Below are positions 42,235 to 50,540 of a stretch of DNA of 64,000 nt, one piece after another. Within the stretch, counting starts at the first letter, position 1. Each line of letters begins with the position of its first letter. This DNA is from Neopusillimonas maritima (GTDB taxonomy: Bacteria > Pseudomonadota > Gammaproteobacteria > Burkholderiales > Burkholderiaceae_B), in the NCBI RefSeq assembly GCF_040930455.2, contig NZ_CP170494.1; one strand, written 5' to 3'. Position numbers and translations under genes: made by a program. The notes beneath the pieces were generated by a model, which was not told the DNA's origin, ran no database searches, and was given only the letters and a program-made list of their open reading frames with translations.

Positions 42235-43601
42235 CCGCGTTTCGGGCCTAACCATACCTGCTGGGCGTTCACGAATTCGTGAATGCCCAGCATACCCAAT
42301 TCGCGGCCATAGCCCGACTTCTTGATACCGCCGGAGGGCAGTCGCGGATCGGTTTTTACAATTCCGTTAATGGCGACCTGGCCGGCTTCGAATCGTGGGG
42401 CCAGTGCCTCGCCCCGCTCTGCCGTCGTCCAGACGGCGGCCGCCAAGCCATATTGCGTGGCGTTGGCCACTGCTATGGCGTCGTCAGCGTCTTTAACCGG
42501 CGTTAATGCCGCAACCGGGCCGAAGGTTTCTTCGGTAAAAGCCGCCGCATCGCGCGGTACGTCGGTTAACAGCGTAACGGGATAAAAGCTACCCGGCTTG
42601 TTTGGTATTTCGCCACCCAGCAGGCAACGTGCGCCCGCCTTGATGGAGTCTTCAACCTGACGGTGCAGCTGATCGCGCAAATCGGCCCGCGCCATGGGGC
42701 CGATATCGGTGTCGGGTTGGGTGGGATCACCTACTTTCATACCTTCAAGTCGCTTGCGAAATTTTTCCACGACTTCAGGGTAAACCGACTCTTCCACCAA
42801 AATGCGTTTGGCGGCAATACACGACTGGCCCGCACAAATAAAGCGTGACAAGGCAACCGTGTCTACGGCTTGATCGAGATCGGCGTCGGCCAGGATCACG
42901 GCCGGGTCGGAGCCGCCCAGTTCCAGCACCGCCGGTTTAATTTCGCCTGCGGCCAGGGCGGCAACCTGCTTGCCTCCGCCGGTAGACCCCGTAAACGAGA
43001 CCGCGGCAGTTCTGGGGTCGCGAATCAGTGCGCCGGCCGTGTCGTTGTCGACGACCAGGGTTTGCAATACACCCTCCGGAACGCCCGCCTTGCGAAACGC
43101 TTCTTCAATGGCGTCGGCACAGCCCGGCACATGTGAGTCGTGTTTGATAATGACGGTATTGCCGGCCATGAGGGCCGGCGCGAAAACGCGTGCGGCCAGC
43201 CAGTAAGGGGAATTCCACGGCAGAATGCCCAGCACGGTACCCAGCGGCAGATACTGTACCCAGCTGCGCGTGGCGTCGGACTCGATGGTTTGGGGGGCCA
43301 GATAGGTTTGCGCGTGTTCGGCATAGTGCTCCGCAGCCCAGGCCGTTTTTTCCACTTCTCCATCGGCCTCTTTCACGGGTTTGCCCATTTCTTCGGTCAT
43401 GAGCGATGAATGAAGGACTTTGTCTTCGCGCAATTGCCTGGCCACGGCTTTCAGGTGCGCGCCGCGTTGTTCAAAACTGAGTTCACGCCAGTGGGTGAAG
43501 GCTTGGGCCGCGGCGTTGAGCTTGCGCTCTACCACTTCGGAAGTGTCCCAGGCGCGTTCCTTGATGATCTTTCCGGTTGCAGGATTGACGATTTCCGGCA
43601 T
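42231..43601 (-). CDS. NAD(P)-dependent semialdehyde dehydrogenase (DoeC/GabD-like)
   Basis: A 456-residue aldehyde dehydrogenase starting MPEIVNPATGKIIKE at 43599-43601 behind AAAGGAGAG. An in-frame extension to 43745 runs into the next gene and is not conserved. The catalytic Glu lies in VLELGGSDP and the Cys in FICAGQSCIAAKR; GSTGGGKQVAALAA is part of the cofactor site. It oxidises succinate semialdehyde or aspartate semialdehyde. The context with the DABA aminotransferase and ectoine hydrolase favours aspartate semialdehyde. It overlaps the doeA-like end by 4 bases, tail to tail. Confidence 0.85.
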   Translation of the reverse strand: MPEIVNPATGKIIKERAWDTSEVVERKLNAAAQAFTHWRELSFEQRGAHLKAVARQLREDKVLHSSLMTEEMGKPVKEADGEVEKTAWAAEHYAEHAQTYLAPQTIESDATRSWVQYLPLGTVLGILPWNSPYWLAARVFAPALMAGNTVIIKHDSHVPGCADAIEEAFRKAGVPEGVLQTLVVDNDTAGALIRDPRTAAVSFTGSTGGGKQVAALAAGEIKPAVLELGGSDPAVILADADLDQAVDTVALSRFICAGQSCIAAKRILVEESVYPEVVEKFRKRLEGMKVGDPTQPDTDIGPMARADLRDQLHRQVEDSIKAGARCLLGGEIPNKPGSFYPVTLLTDVPRDAAAFTEETFGPVAALTPVKDADDAIAVANATQYGLAAAVWTTAERGEALAPRFEAGQVAINGIVKTDPRLPSGGIKKSGYGRELGMLGIHEFVNAQQVWLGPKRG

Positions 43602-43617
43602 GAACTCTCCTTTCGTT

Positions 43618-44055
43618 TTACTTGCTGTGTACTTCCTTGCCGCTGGGCATGACCAGATACCATTCGGCACCAAAGCCTTTGACATCCTGGCCCATGGTAT
43701 CGCCCGGGGCCTTGTCTTTGATGAAATAGTAAAGCGGCCAACCATTGTAGGTTACTTGCATCGTACCATCGGGGCGCTTTAGTGACCCCAGCGCGCCGGC
43801 GTTAACACCCGCACCGGCCTGTGGCTCGCCATCGCTGGTAAGCGGTGGCCATGCGGTGGCGCAGGCGTCGAAACAGGTGCTTTTTCCCGGTTCGTCGGCT
43901 TTGAATAAATAGAGACTTCGGCCTTCGCCATCGGCCAGGTGGGCGCCAAGGGAGGACTCCTGGACGGTTACCATGGCCGGGCCGGCGGCGCCGGCAACAG
44001 AAAGCCCGGCAACCAGGGTTATGGCGGCGAGTGTTGCGTTAACAAGCATTTTCAT
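43618..44055 (-). CDS. secreted protein with YxFxxD-type repeats (COG4315-like)
   Basis: A 145-residue exported protein. A signal peptide covers about residues 1-23 (cleavage near AGA-AGP). Two copies of the family motif follow, SLYLFKADEPGKS and PLYYFIKDKAPGD, with the CFDACATAWPPL segment between. Such small periplasmic or surface proteins have no firmly known function. It starts 12 bases after a 19-codon reading frame. Confidence 0.85.
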   Translation of the reverse strand: MKMLVNATLAAITLVAGLSVAGAAGPAMVTVQESSLGAHLADGEGRSLYLFKADEPGKSTCFDACATAWPPLTSDGEPQAGAGVNAGALGSLKRPDGTMQVTYNGWPLYYFIKDKAPGDTMGQDVKGFGAEWYLVMPSGKEVHSK

Positions 44056-44067
44056 GGCGTGTCTCCT

Positions 44068-44127
44068 TTAAAAATACGCTGCCATGCCGAACAGTTCGAC
44101 CAGCGATTTGAATACGGTAGTGACCAT
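44068..44127 (-). CDS. possible 19-residue hydrophobic peptide
   Basis: An ATG at 44125-44127 reads MVTTVFKSLVELFGMAAYF and stops 12 bases before the secreted-protein start. Its stop overlaps the AAAGGAG ribosome site of that gene, so the two may be coupled. No clear ribosome site precedes it. No known family is recognised. Confidence 0.3.
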   Translation of the reverse strand: MVTTVFKSLVELFGMAAYF

Positions 44128-44161
44128 GGTGACGTGTGTCAACGGCCGTGAGGATTAGGTA

Positions 44162-44194
44162 TTACTGCCGAATGTCTTGCGCCGGCCGCGCCAT
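44162..44194 (-). CDS. possible 10-residue leader peptide
   Basis: An ATG at 44192-44194 with a strong AGGAGG six bases upstream encodes MARPAQDIRQ. The quality of the ribosome site is the main reason to list it. It may be a leader of the downstream secreted-protein gene or chance. Confidence 0.25.
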   Translation of the reverse strand: MARPAQDIRQ

Positions 44195-44265
44195 GAGCGC
44201 CTCCTGATGCGTGGGAATGTGGCACACTTTAGGGTTAGAGAAAGCAGAAGAAAGAGAGATAGGCC

Positions 44266-45501
44266 ATGTCCGACAATTCGTCAGAGGCTAATACTGTTAT
44301 TAATAAAGGTCCGGCGCAAAAGAGCAAGCCCGAGCGCGGCAAGAAGGGCCTGGCGCAGGTGCTGCTGCTAATTACGATCGTGTATGTGGCGATGAATTTG
44401 AGGGCCGGGCTAATCAGTGTGGGGCCTGTTATTGATTCTATCGGCAAGAGCCTGGGCTTGTCCGCAACGGCGCTGGGGGTGTTGCTTACCCTTCCGGTCT
44501 TGTGTTTTGGCGCGTTCGCGCCGTTTGCGCCGCGTATGCTAAAGCTACAGTCCGCCGAGCGCCTTATTTTGTTCAGCCTGGTTTTGCTGACGGGTGGCAT
44601 TGTATTGCGCAGCAACCTGGGGTCACCGGGTCTGTTCGTGGGCACTTTCTTGCTGGGGTTGGCCATTAGTGTGGTAATGGTGCTTTTGCCGGGCATTATT
44701 AAGCGGCACTTTCCGGTGAATGCGGGGCTGATGATGGGCCTGTATTCCACCGCCCTGGCGGCGGGCGCAGCGACGGCGGCGGGGGTTACCGTGCCCATGG
44801 AACAATGGCTGGGCGACTGGCGCCTTGCATTGGGGTTCTGGGCCGTTCCGGCTGTGCTGGCCGCGCTGGCCTGGGTGCCGCAGGTGCGCGGCGAGTCGGC
44901 CTTTAGCGCCCGGCAGTCGACGGCGGTGCCCCGCTTGCGCAGCAATTGGCTGGCATGGCAGGTGACGCTGTTCATGGGCACGCAGGGGGCGATTGCCTAT
45001 AGCATTTTCGGCTGGCTGCCGCTGATACTGATTGATCGCGGGCTCAGCTCACTGGATGCGGGTTTTGTGCTGGCTACGCTCATGAGCATCCAGCTTTCCA
45101 CGTCCATTACCGGGCCCTGGATCGCCACGCGCGGGCGCGACCAGCGGCCCACGATCTTCGTCTTGATGATGTTGGTGGCGGTCGGTTTCCTGGGCCTGAT
45201 CTACGGGGCGACCAGTGCCGTCTACATTTGGGCGGGGATATTCGGGCTGGGGTTTGGCGGCATGTTCGCGGTGGCGATGGCGCTGCTGGTGCTGCGTTCA
45301 CCCAACCCGCAGGTGGCGGCGGCGATATCGGGTATGTCACAGGGGATAGGCTATATGATTGCTGCCGTGGCGCCGCTTATCGTGGGCATTTTGCATGAAT
45401 ACACAGGCGACTGGAATGCTGTGGCGGCGTTCATGATGCTGCTTATCGCGGGTGCCCTGTGGTCGGGGCTGCTGGCGGGCCGGGCGCGCTTTATTGAATA
45501 G
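44266..45501 (+). CDS. MFS transporter, CynX/NimT-like
   Basis: A 411-residue permease with about 12 membrane spans after a charged 28-residue N-terminus. The opening span, NLRAGLISVGPVIDSIGKSL, and GLAISVVMVLLPGIIKRHFP are typical of the CynX/NimT group linked to cyanate or nitroimidazole-type small compounds. The substrate is not known here. The gene is transcribed alone, divergent from the small secreted-protein gene. Confidence 0.85.
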   Translation: MSDNSSEANTVINKGPAQKSKPERGKKGLAQVLLLITIVYVAMNLRAGLISVGPVIDSIGKSLGLSATALGVLLTLPVLCFGAFAPFAPRMLKLQSAERLILFSLVLLTGGIVLRSNLGSPGLFVGTFLLGLAISVVMVLLPGIIKRHFPVNAGLMMGLYSTALAAGAATAAGVTVPMEQWLGDWRLALGFWAVPAVLAALAWVPQVRGESAFSARQSTAVPRLRSNWLAWQVTLFMGTQGAIAYSIFGWLPLILIDRGLSSLDAGFVLATLMSIQLSTSITGPWIATRGRDQRPTIFVLMMLVAVGFLGLIYGATSAVYIWAGIFGLGFGGMFAVAMALLVLRSPNPQVAAAISGMSQGIGYMIAAVAPLIVGILHEYTGDWNAVAAFMMLLIAGALWSGLLAGRARFIE

Positions 45502-45638
45502 GGGCGCGTGCGCGGGCCAATCTGGCATCAGACCAAGCTATAGCAACATTATTTTTGATATGTATCCGTTCCCCTTTCAAACGATCTTGACGCACAACAG
45601 CATTGTGCATAAAATGATTAAAAAGCAATCAGGTAACT

Positions 45639-45932
45639 ATGGCGGTTGAATTCAGGGATATATGGCTGGAGGCTTTCTACGACGAAGACCAAAGCCACAA
45701 GAAAATACCCAGCACTATTGAAGGCGCTCTGTTCAGAAAGATTCAGATTCTGGATGCCGCGACGCAGGAGTCAGACTTGAGGATTCCGCCTGGTAACCGT
45801 TTTGAACATTTGCAGGGAAACCTTTCTGGATGGTGTTCCATTCGGGTTAACAAGCAGTATCGTCTGATTTTTCGCTGGGAAGATGGCACCGCCCAAGATA
45901 CATATCTAGACCCACATGTTTACAAGGGCTAG
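45639..45932 (+). CDS. higB: HigB/RelE-family toxin
   Basis: A 97-residue RelE-fold toxin with PPGNRFEHLQGNLSGWCSIR and the C-terminal NKQYRLIFRWEDG core of host-inhibition HigB proteins, which are ribosome-dependent mRNA interferases. The toxin gene comes first, as is typical of higBA. The antitoxin gene follows after 8 bases. The pair lies at the right end of the accessory segment between mnmG and mnmE. Confidence 0.9.
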   Translation: MAVEFRDIWLEAFYDEDQSHKKIPSTIEGALFRKIQILDAATQESDLRIPPGNRFEHLQGNLSGWCSIRVNKQYRLIFRWEDGTAQDTYLDPHVYKG

Positions 45933-45940
45933 AAGAGGAT

Positions 45941-46270
45941 ATGGTTATGAGAAATACAAAACGTCGCCCAGTGACCGTGGGCCAAATGCTGCTCACGGAG
46001 TTTCTGGAACCTATGAACATTGAAATCAGTGAACTTGCCGGAGCAATGGGTGTACATAGAAATACACTCAGCCGAATTGTGCATGACAAAGGCACGTTGA
46101 CTGCACCCATGGCAATAAAACTCGCAGCGGCTTTGGGGAATACACCCGAATTTTGGCTGAATATTCAGCACGCGGTTGAGTTGTGGGATGTGCGTCATCG
46201 TGCCTATGAGCAAGAAGCTAAGAACGTGAGACGCGTCAAGCCTCACACGCTACCTCTGAAGCAAGCCTGA
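45941..46270 (+). CDS. higA: HigA-family antitoxin
   Basis: A 109-residue XRE-type DNA-binding antitoxin. The helix-turn-helix is ISELAGAMGVHRNTLSRIV followed by PAMAIKLAAALGNTPEFWLN, which is characteristic of HigA. The second ATG, at 45947, is better spaced from AGAGG and is probably the real start. It should neutralise HigB and repress the promoter ahead of higB. It ends 45 bases before the convergent mnmE stop. Confidence 0.9.
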   Translation: MVMRNTKRRPVTVGQMLLTEFLEPMNIEISELAGAMGVHRNTLSRIVHDKGTLTAPMAIKLAAALGNTPEFWLNIQHAVELWDVRHRAYEQEAKNVRRVKPHTLPLKQA

Positions 46271-46314
46271 AGACACGCCTTCCTAGTAGATCAGCCGCAA
46301 GGTACAGTGACGTT

Positions 46315-47700
46315 TCACTTCCCAATGCAAAAACTGGAAAAAATCTCGCCCAGCAAATCGTCGCTGGTAAATTGGCCTGTAATGCTGCACAGCGCCTCAT
46401 GGGCCAGCCGCAATTCTTCGGCGAATAAATCCAGCACCTGATCGTTATGGGCGGCGTGGTCGGCCGCTTGTTGCAGGTGTATGGCGGCTTCTTCCAATGC
46501 CCGAACGTGGCGCTCCCGTGCCAGCCAGGGGGATTCCGTTGCCGGGCTCCAGCCGGCAATATCCAGCAGCCGGGTGCGCAGTGCATCCAGTCCTTCCCCG
46601 GTTTTGGCCGAAATGAACAACACGTTTTGCGATTCGGTTTGCTCGGGTGCTGATGCCGTCTGTTCCAGTTCCCCTTGCGCCAAATCCAGTTTGTTAAACA
46701 CCTTCAACACCGGAATGTGTTTGGGCAACCGTTCGGCAATGGCCGAGTCCAGTTTGTCGTTCTGGGCGCGAATGTCTTGCAGGTGCAAGACCACATTGGC
46801 CTTTTCGATTTCCGCCCAGCTGCGGGCAATGCCGATGCTTTCAACGGTATCTTCGGTTTCCCGCAAACCTGCGGTGTCGATAATATGCAGCGGCACGCCT
46901 TCAATGTGAATTTGTTGAATGACGCGGTCGCGGGTGGTGCCGGCAATGGGGGTCACAATGGCCACTTCATCGCCAGCCAGGGCGTTCAGCAAGCTGGATT
47001 TGCCCACATTGGGTTGACCTGCCAGCACCACATGCAGGCCTTCGCGCAGAATTTGCCCTTGTTGCGCCTGGGCCAGAATCTTGTCTAAATCCTGTTGCAG
47101 CGAAGCCAGTGTTTCACGTGCCTGGTATTTTTCCAGGAAGTCGATTTCCTCTTCCGGGAAGTCCAGCGTGGCTTCCACCAGCATGCGCAAATGCACCACC
47201 TGGTCGTCCAGTGCATGAACCTGCTGCGAAAACGCGCCGCTTAACGAGGCCATGGCGCTGCGCGCGGCCGCGTCGGACGAGGCTTCGATTAAGTCGGCCA
47301 CGGCTTCGGCCTGGGCCAGGTCCATGCGGCTATTCAAAAAGGCGCGTTGGGTGAATTCGCCCGGCTCGGCCAGGCGCAGGCCCATGTCTTTGCCGGTTTC
47401 CAGGCAATGCGTTAGCAATCGCCGCAAAACGGCTGGGCCGCCGTGGCCTTGCAGTTCCAGCACATCTTCTCCGGTGTAGGAGTGTGGGCCGGGGAAGAAC
47501 AGCGCAATGCCTTTGTCGATGGCAGTGCCGTTTTCGTCGTTGAAGCCCAGATAATGCGCATGACGTGGTTTCAACGACGTGGTGAACAGGCGTTCGCCCA
47601 AAGCGGCCAGATCGCGTCCGGAAATACGAATGACGCCAATGCCCCCTCTTCCGGGGGCGGTGGCAATGGCAATAATGGGGTCGTAAGCGCGCGCTGTCAT
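46315..47700 (-). CDS. mnmE: tRNA modification GTPase MnmE (TrmE)
   Basis: A 461-residue MnmE beginning with IIAIATAPGRGGIGVIRISG and carrying the G domain (AGQPNVGKSSLLNAL, DTAGLRETEDTVESIG, NKLD) and the C-terminal CIGK active motif. With MnmG it builds the cmnm5U34 modification. It follows yidC but is separated from it by a terminator. Confidence 0.98.
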   Translation of the reverse strand: MTARAYDPIIAIATAPGRGGIGVIRISGRDLAALGERLFTTSLKPRHAHYLGFNDENGTAIDKGIALFFPGPHSYTGEDVLELQGHGGPAVLRRLLTHCLETGKDMGLRLAEPGEFTQRAFLNSRMDLAQAEAVADLIEASSDAAARSAMASLSGAFSQQVHALDDQVVHLRMLVEATLDFPEEEIDFLEKYQARETLASLQQDLDKILAQAQQGQILREGLHVVLAGQPNVGKSSLLNALAGDEVAIVTPIAGTTRDRVIQQIHIEGVPLHIIDTAGLRETEDTVESIGIARSWAEIEKANVVLHLQDIRAQNDKLDSAIAERLPKHIPVLKVFNKLDLAQGELEQTASAPEQTESQNVLFISAKTGEGLDALRTRLLDIAGWSPATESPWLARERHVRALEEAAIHLQQAADHAAHNDQVLDLFAEELRLAHEALCSITGQFTSDDLLGEIFSSFCIGK

Positions 47701-47742
47701 TGTGGGCGTATTTTACTTCCGGTGTTGGTATGCATGTGTGGG

Positions 47743-47773
47743 AAAAAAAACGGCGCAGGGTTTGCCTGCGCCG
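47743..47773 (-). terminator. rho-independent terminator after yidC
   Basis: On the minus strand CGGCGCAGG and CCTGCGCCG enclose a short AAAC-type loop and are followed by eight T. It lies between the yidC stop (47798) and mnmE start (47700), so mnmE probably has its own promoter or relies on read-through. Confidence 0.9.
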
Positions 47774-47797
47774 GTTTCAATTGCTTCACGTTTTGAA

Positions 47798-49510
47798 TTA
47801 ACGCTGGGCCTGTTCTTTTTGCTTGTCGAGCTTGTGCATAATGTAGCGCTGCTGGGCAATGGAAATAATGTTGTTCACGCACCAGTACAGCACCAGCCCG
47901 GCCGGGAAGAAGAACATCATGCCGCCGAATACCAAAGGCATTAGCATCATAATGCGGGCCTGCATGGGGTCGGGCGGTGTGGGGTTCAACTTAATTTGCA
48001 GGAACATAGTGCCCATCATGACGGCAGGCAGAATGAACCAGGGGTCGCGGGCCGACAGGTCGTGAATCCAGAGAATCCAGGGGGCGCCGCGCATTTCCAC
48101 GCTACCCAGCAGTACCCAGTACAAGGCAATGAAAACCGGAATCTGCACCACCATGGGCAAGCACCCGCCCAATGGGTTGATTTTCTCGGTGCGGTACATC
48201 TCCATCATGGCCTGGTTCAGCTTGGCGCGGTCGTCGCCGAACTTCTCGCGCAAGGCTTGCAAGCGTGGCGTTACCTGCTTCATCTTTGCCATGGAGCGGT
48301 AGCTGGCCGCCGACAGCGGGTAGAACACCAGTTTGATGAGGAGCGTCAGCAGAACGATTGTCCAGCCCCAGTTACCCACAAAACTGTGAATCCAGGTCAT
48401 CAGTTCGAACAAGGGTTTGGCAATAATGGTGAGGAAGCCGTAGTCGACCACCACATTCAACCCGGGGGCCACTTTTTCCATGGCGCCCTGGTCTTGCGGG
48501 CCAACCCAAAGTTGCGATTGCGCAGTGGCGGTTTCACCCGGCGCAACCGTGCCCATGGGCTCAATGGCACGAATGGAGTACAGGTTGTTGCCTACGCGCA
48601 GCGCTTCGTTGTAGCGTGTTTGCCCTTGAGTGGGCACCCAGGCACTGGCGAAGTAGTGCTGCACCATGGCAATCCAGCCATTGTCGGCCTGCTTGATGTA
48701 TTTCGCCTTGTTTTCCTGAATGTCGGAAAAGTCAATTTTTTGATACTTTTCCTGTTCGGAATAAACGGCTGGGCCGGTGAAGGTGTTGTAGAAGAAAGAG
48801 CTGTCGGGTGGGTCGTTACCGTCGCGCGTCAGCTGCAGGTAAACCGACGGCTCAACCGGCTGATTACCCAGGTTTTCAACATCGTGCCGCACGTGAATGT
48901 TGTAGCTGCCCTTTTCCAACCGGTAGGTTTTCGTGACTTTCAAGTTGCCGGATTCGGCTTCGAAAACAACGTCGAGGTAATCGTCGGTAAGACTGGTTTC
49001 TGAAGAAACCATGCGAAAAGGCGTTAAGTGCGTGGGGAATTGCGTGCCTTGCGGTGCGCCGACTACGCCGGTTTGCGCCACATAAATAGAGGTGGGCGAA
49101 TTGTCGAGCAGCATCATGGGGCTGTCTTCACCATCGAAACCGGTGAAATCAAGCAATTGCGCTTTTACCAGCTGCGCGCCCTGCGTGTTGAAAGTCAGGT
49201 CGTACACATCGGTGGTAACTGACACCAGTTCGCCCTGTGCACCCTGTTCGGTTTGGGTGGTTTGCGCAGGAACGTTCTCGGTTGCCGCCTGGCTGCCGGC
49301 CGGTACGCCTTCCGGAATATTACCGGTGCTGTTGGTGGTTGCCGTGCTTTGCCCGGTTTGGCTGCCGTTATCGGGCGCCTGGGTGGACGCGGTTTGCGTT
49401 GGCCCTCCCCCCAATAGCGACGGCTGACCGTTGTGAATTTGCCAGTTATTCCATAGCAGCAGCAGTGAGAACGTAAATACAATCCAGAGGAGGGTGCGTC
49501 GGATATCCAT
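47798..49510 (-). CDS. yidC: membrane protein insertase YidC
   Basis: A 570-residue YidC of the long Gram-negative type. An N-terminal membrane anchor (RRTLLWIVFTFSLLLLW) is followed by a Gln/Thr/Ala-rich linker (about 35-95), the large periplasmic beta domain (about 95-350) and the five-span insertase core with NWGWTIVLLTLLIKLVFYPL and NPLGGCLPMVVQIPVFIALY. It inserts proteins into the inner membrane with or without SecYEG. Confidence 0.98.
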   Translation of the reverse strand: MDIRRTLLWIVFTFSLLLLWNNWQIHNGQPSLLGGGPTQTASTQAPDNGSQTGQSTATTNSTGNIPEGVPAGSQAATENVPAQTTQTEQGAQGELVSVTTDVYDLTFNTQGAQLVKAQLLDFTGFDGEDSPMMLLDNSPTSIYVAQTGVVGAPQGTQFPTHLTPFRMVSSETSLTDDYLDVVFEAESGNLKVTKTYRLEKGSYNIHVRHDVENLGNQPVEPSVYLQLTRDGNDPPDSSFFYNTFTGPAVYSEQEKYQKIDFSDIQENKAKYIKQADNGWIAMVQHYFASAWVPTQGQTRYNEALRVGNNLYSIRAIEPMGTVAPGETATAQSQLWVGPQDQGAMEKVAPGLNVVVDYGFLTIIAKPLFELMTWIHSFVGNWGWTIVLLTLLIKLVFYPLSAASYRSMAKMKQVTPRLQALREKFGDDRAKLNQAMMEMYRTEKINPLGGCLPMVVQIPVFIALYWVLLGSVEMRGAPWILWIHDLSARDPWFILPAVMMGTMFLQIKLNPTPPDPMQARIMMLMPLVFGGMMFFFPAGLVLYWCVNNIISIAQQRYIMHKLDKQKEQAQR

Positions 49511-49588
49511 AGCGCCTGTTATCAGTTAGTACACAGAGCAAAGCCTGCTAGTTTACCGCAGTAGCGGGGTTCTTGAGCAAGACACGGT

Positions 49589-49819
49589 TTAGTGCTGATG
49601 ATTCGGTTTTGGAACAGGGTCGTGCCCCCCTTTACACCAGGGGTTGCAACGCCCTATTCGGTACAGCGCCAACCCCCACCCTTTAATGGGCCCATGCTTT
49701 TCAATGGCCTCGATGGCGTATGCCGAACACGTGGGTGTAAAGCGGCAACTGTTGCCAAACCAGGGGCTTAAAAAGTAGCGGTAAAAACGGATGGGCGCAA
49801 TAAACAGCTTTTTCAGCAT
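49589..49819 (-). CDS. yidD: membrane protein insertion efficiency factor YidD
   Basis: A 76-residue YidD starting MLKKLFIAPIRFYRYFLSPW at 49817-49819. A longer in-frame extension lies within rnpA and is not conserved. The conserved RFTPTCSAYAIEAIEKHG and RCNPWCKGGHDPVP motifs are present. Its start lies inside the last codons of rnpA, the normal rnpA–yidD overlap. Confidence 0.96.
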   Translation of the reverse strand: MLKKLFIAPIRFYRYFLSPWFGNSCRFTPTCSAYAIEAIEKHGPIKGWGLALYRIGRCNPWCKGGHDPVPKPNHQH

Positions 49820-50184
49820 TTTGTAACCTGCTTCAAAAGCGTGTCCGCCTCTTGGCGGACCTGCTTTTTGAGTGCCGTTAGCGTGCAAGGTTCAATTCTG
49901 GTGTGCAGCCGAAACACGATGTCGCGATTGGGAAGCCTGTTTTGCTGCAGGCGAAAACTTTCCCGAATGATGCGTTTAATTGTGTTTCGGGTGACTGCCC
50001 GCTTGGCTTGCTTCTTGCCAATAATGAGACCAAGCCGAGGTTGTGGGCTGTTTGCGCCGCCCCTGGGGGTAGACACAACGAACAAAGCCCCTTTGGCTAC
50101 GCGCCGGCCTTTTAATGCAGCAACGTATTCAGAGGGGCGCAACAGGCGCGCCGCCGACGAGAAGGTGGCCCGCGCAGTGTTCAT
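49813..50184 (-). CDS. rnpA: ribonuclease P protein component
   Basis: A 123-residue protein from the ATG at 50182-50184 (an upstream TTG adds two residues). It has the basic RNase P signature KKQAKRAVTRNTIKRIIRESFR. It assists the catalytic RNA in maturing tRNA 5' ends. It lies between rpmH and yidD as in most bacteria. Confidence 0.96.
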   Translation of the reverse strand: MNTARATFSSAARLLRPSEYVAALKGRRVAKGALFVVSTPRGGANSPQPRLGLIIGKKQAKRAVTRNTIKRIIRESFRLQQNRLPNRDIVFRLHTRIEPCTLTALKKQVRQEADTLLKQVTKC

Positions 50185-50241
50185 TGACAAGGTGGCTTGC
50201 CTGCTTTGTGCAACAAGCCGCCGGCCGGTAATAAAACCGGC

Positions 50242-50376
50242 TTAAACAGCCAGACGCTTGCGGCCTTTGGCGCGGCGAGCGTTAATGACAGCGCGGCCGC
50301 CACGGGTTTTCATACGTACGCGAAAGCCGTGTGTGCGCTTGCGACGAGTAACGGAAGGTTGAAATGTGCGTTTCAT
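50242..50376 (-). CDS. rpmH: 50S ribosomal protein L34
   Basis: A 44-residue, highly basic protein: it begins MKRTFQPSVTRRKRTHGF and ends ARRAKGRKRLAV. It is the standard L34, encoded head-to-head with dnaA. Confidence 0.98.
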   Translation of the reverse strand: MKRTFQPSVTRRKRTHGFRVRMKTRGGRAVINARRAKGRKRLAV

Positions 50377-50540
50377 GGCTCAATGCCTTAGGTTGGAAAA
50401 TAAGGGAAAGCCTGCTATTTCACCAAATTATTCGAGTTTAGTCAAATGCTTAGCGTTATTACGCATGGCTATGAAGAACCGGGGTTGTGGATAACTTACC
50501 CCACAACAAGGTAGAATCGAGGTTTACTGAAGTGGTGGAT
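50377..50540. promoter_or_regulatory. rpmH–dnaA divergent spacer with one DnaA box
   Basis: This 164-base gap should hold the rpmH and dnaA promoters. A perfect DnaA box, TGTGGATAA, lies at 50486-50494, about 50 bases before dnaA, as expected for autoregulation. Only one good box and short AT-rich tracts are seen, so it is a weaker origin candidate than 28777-29136, though in many bacteria oriC does lie here. Confidence 0.6.

Noticed and set aside
43601..43745. N-terminal extension of the aldehyde dehydrogenase
   Set aside because: It is only the neighbouring secreted-protein gene read in another frame; MPEIVNPATG is the usual start and has AAAGGAGAG ahead of it.
50487..50540. DnaA start at the GTG at 50487
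   Set aside because: It overlaps the DnaA box and lacks a ribosome site; the conserved N-terminus begins at the ATG at 50541.
50377..50540. rpmH–dnaA spacer as the main origin
   Set aside because: Only one strong DnaA box and limited AT-rich sequence are seen; kept as an alternative but ranked below 28777-29136.
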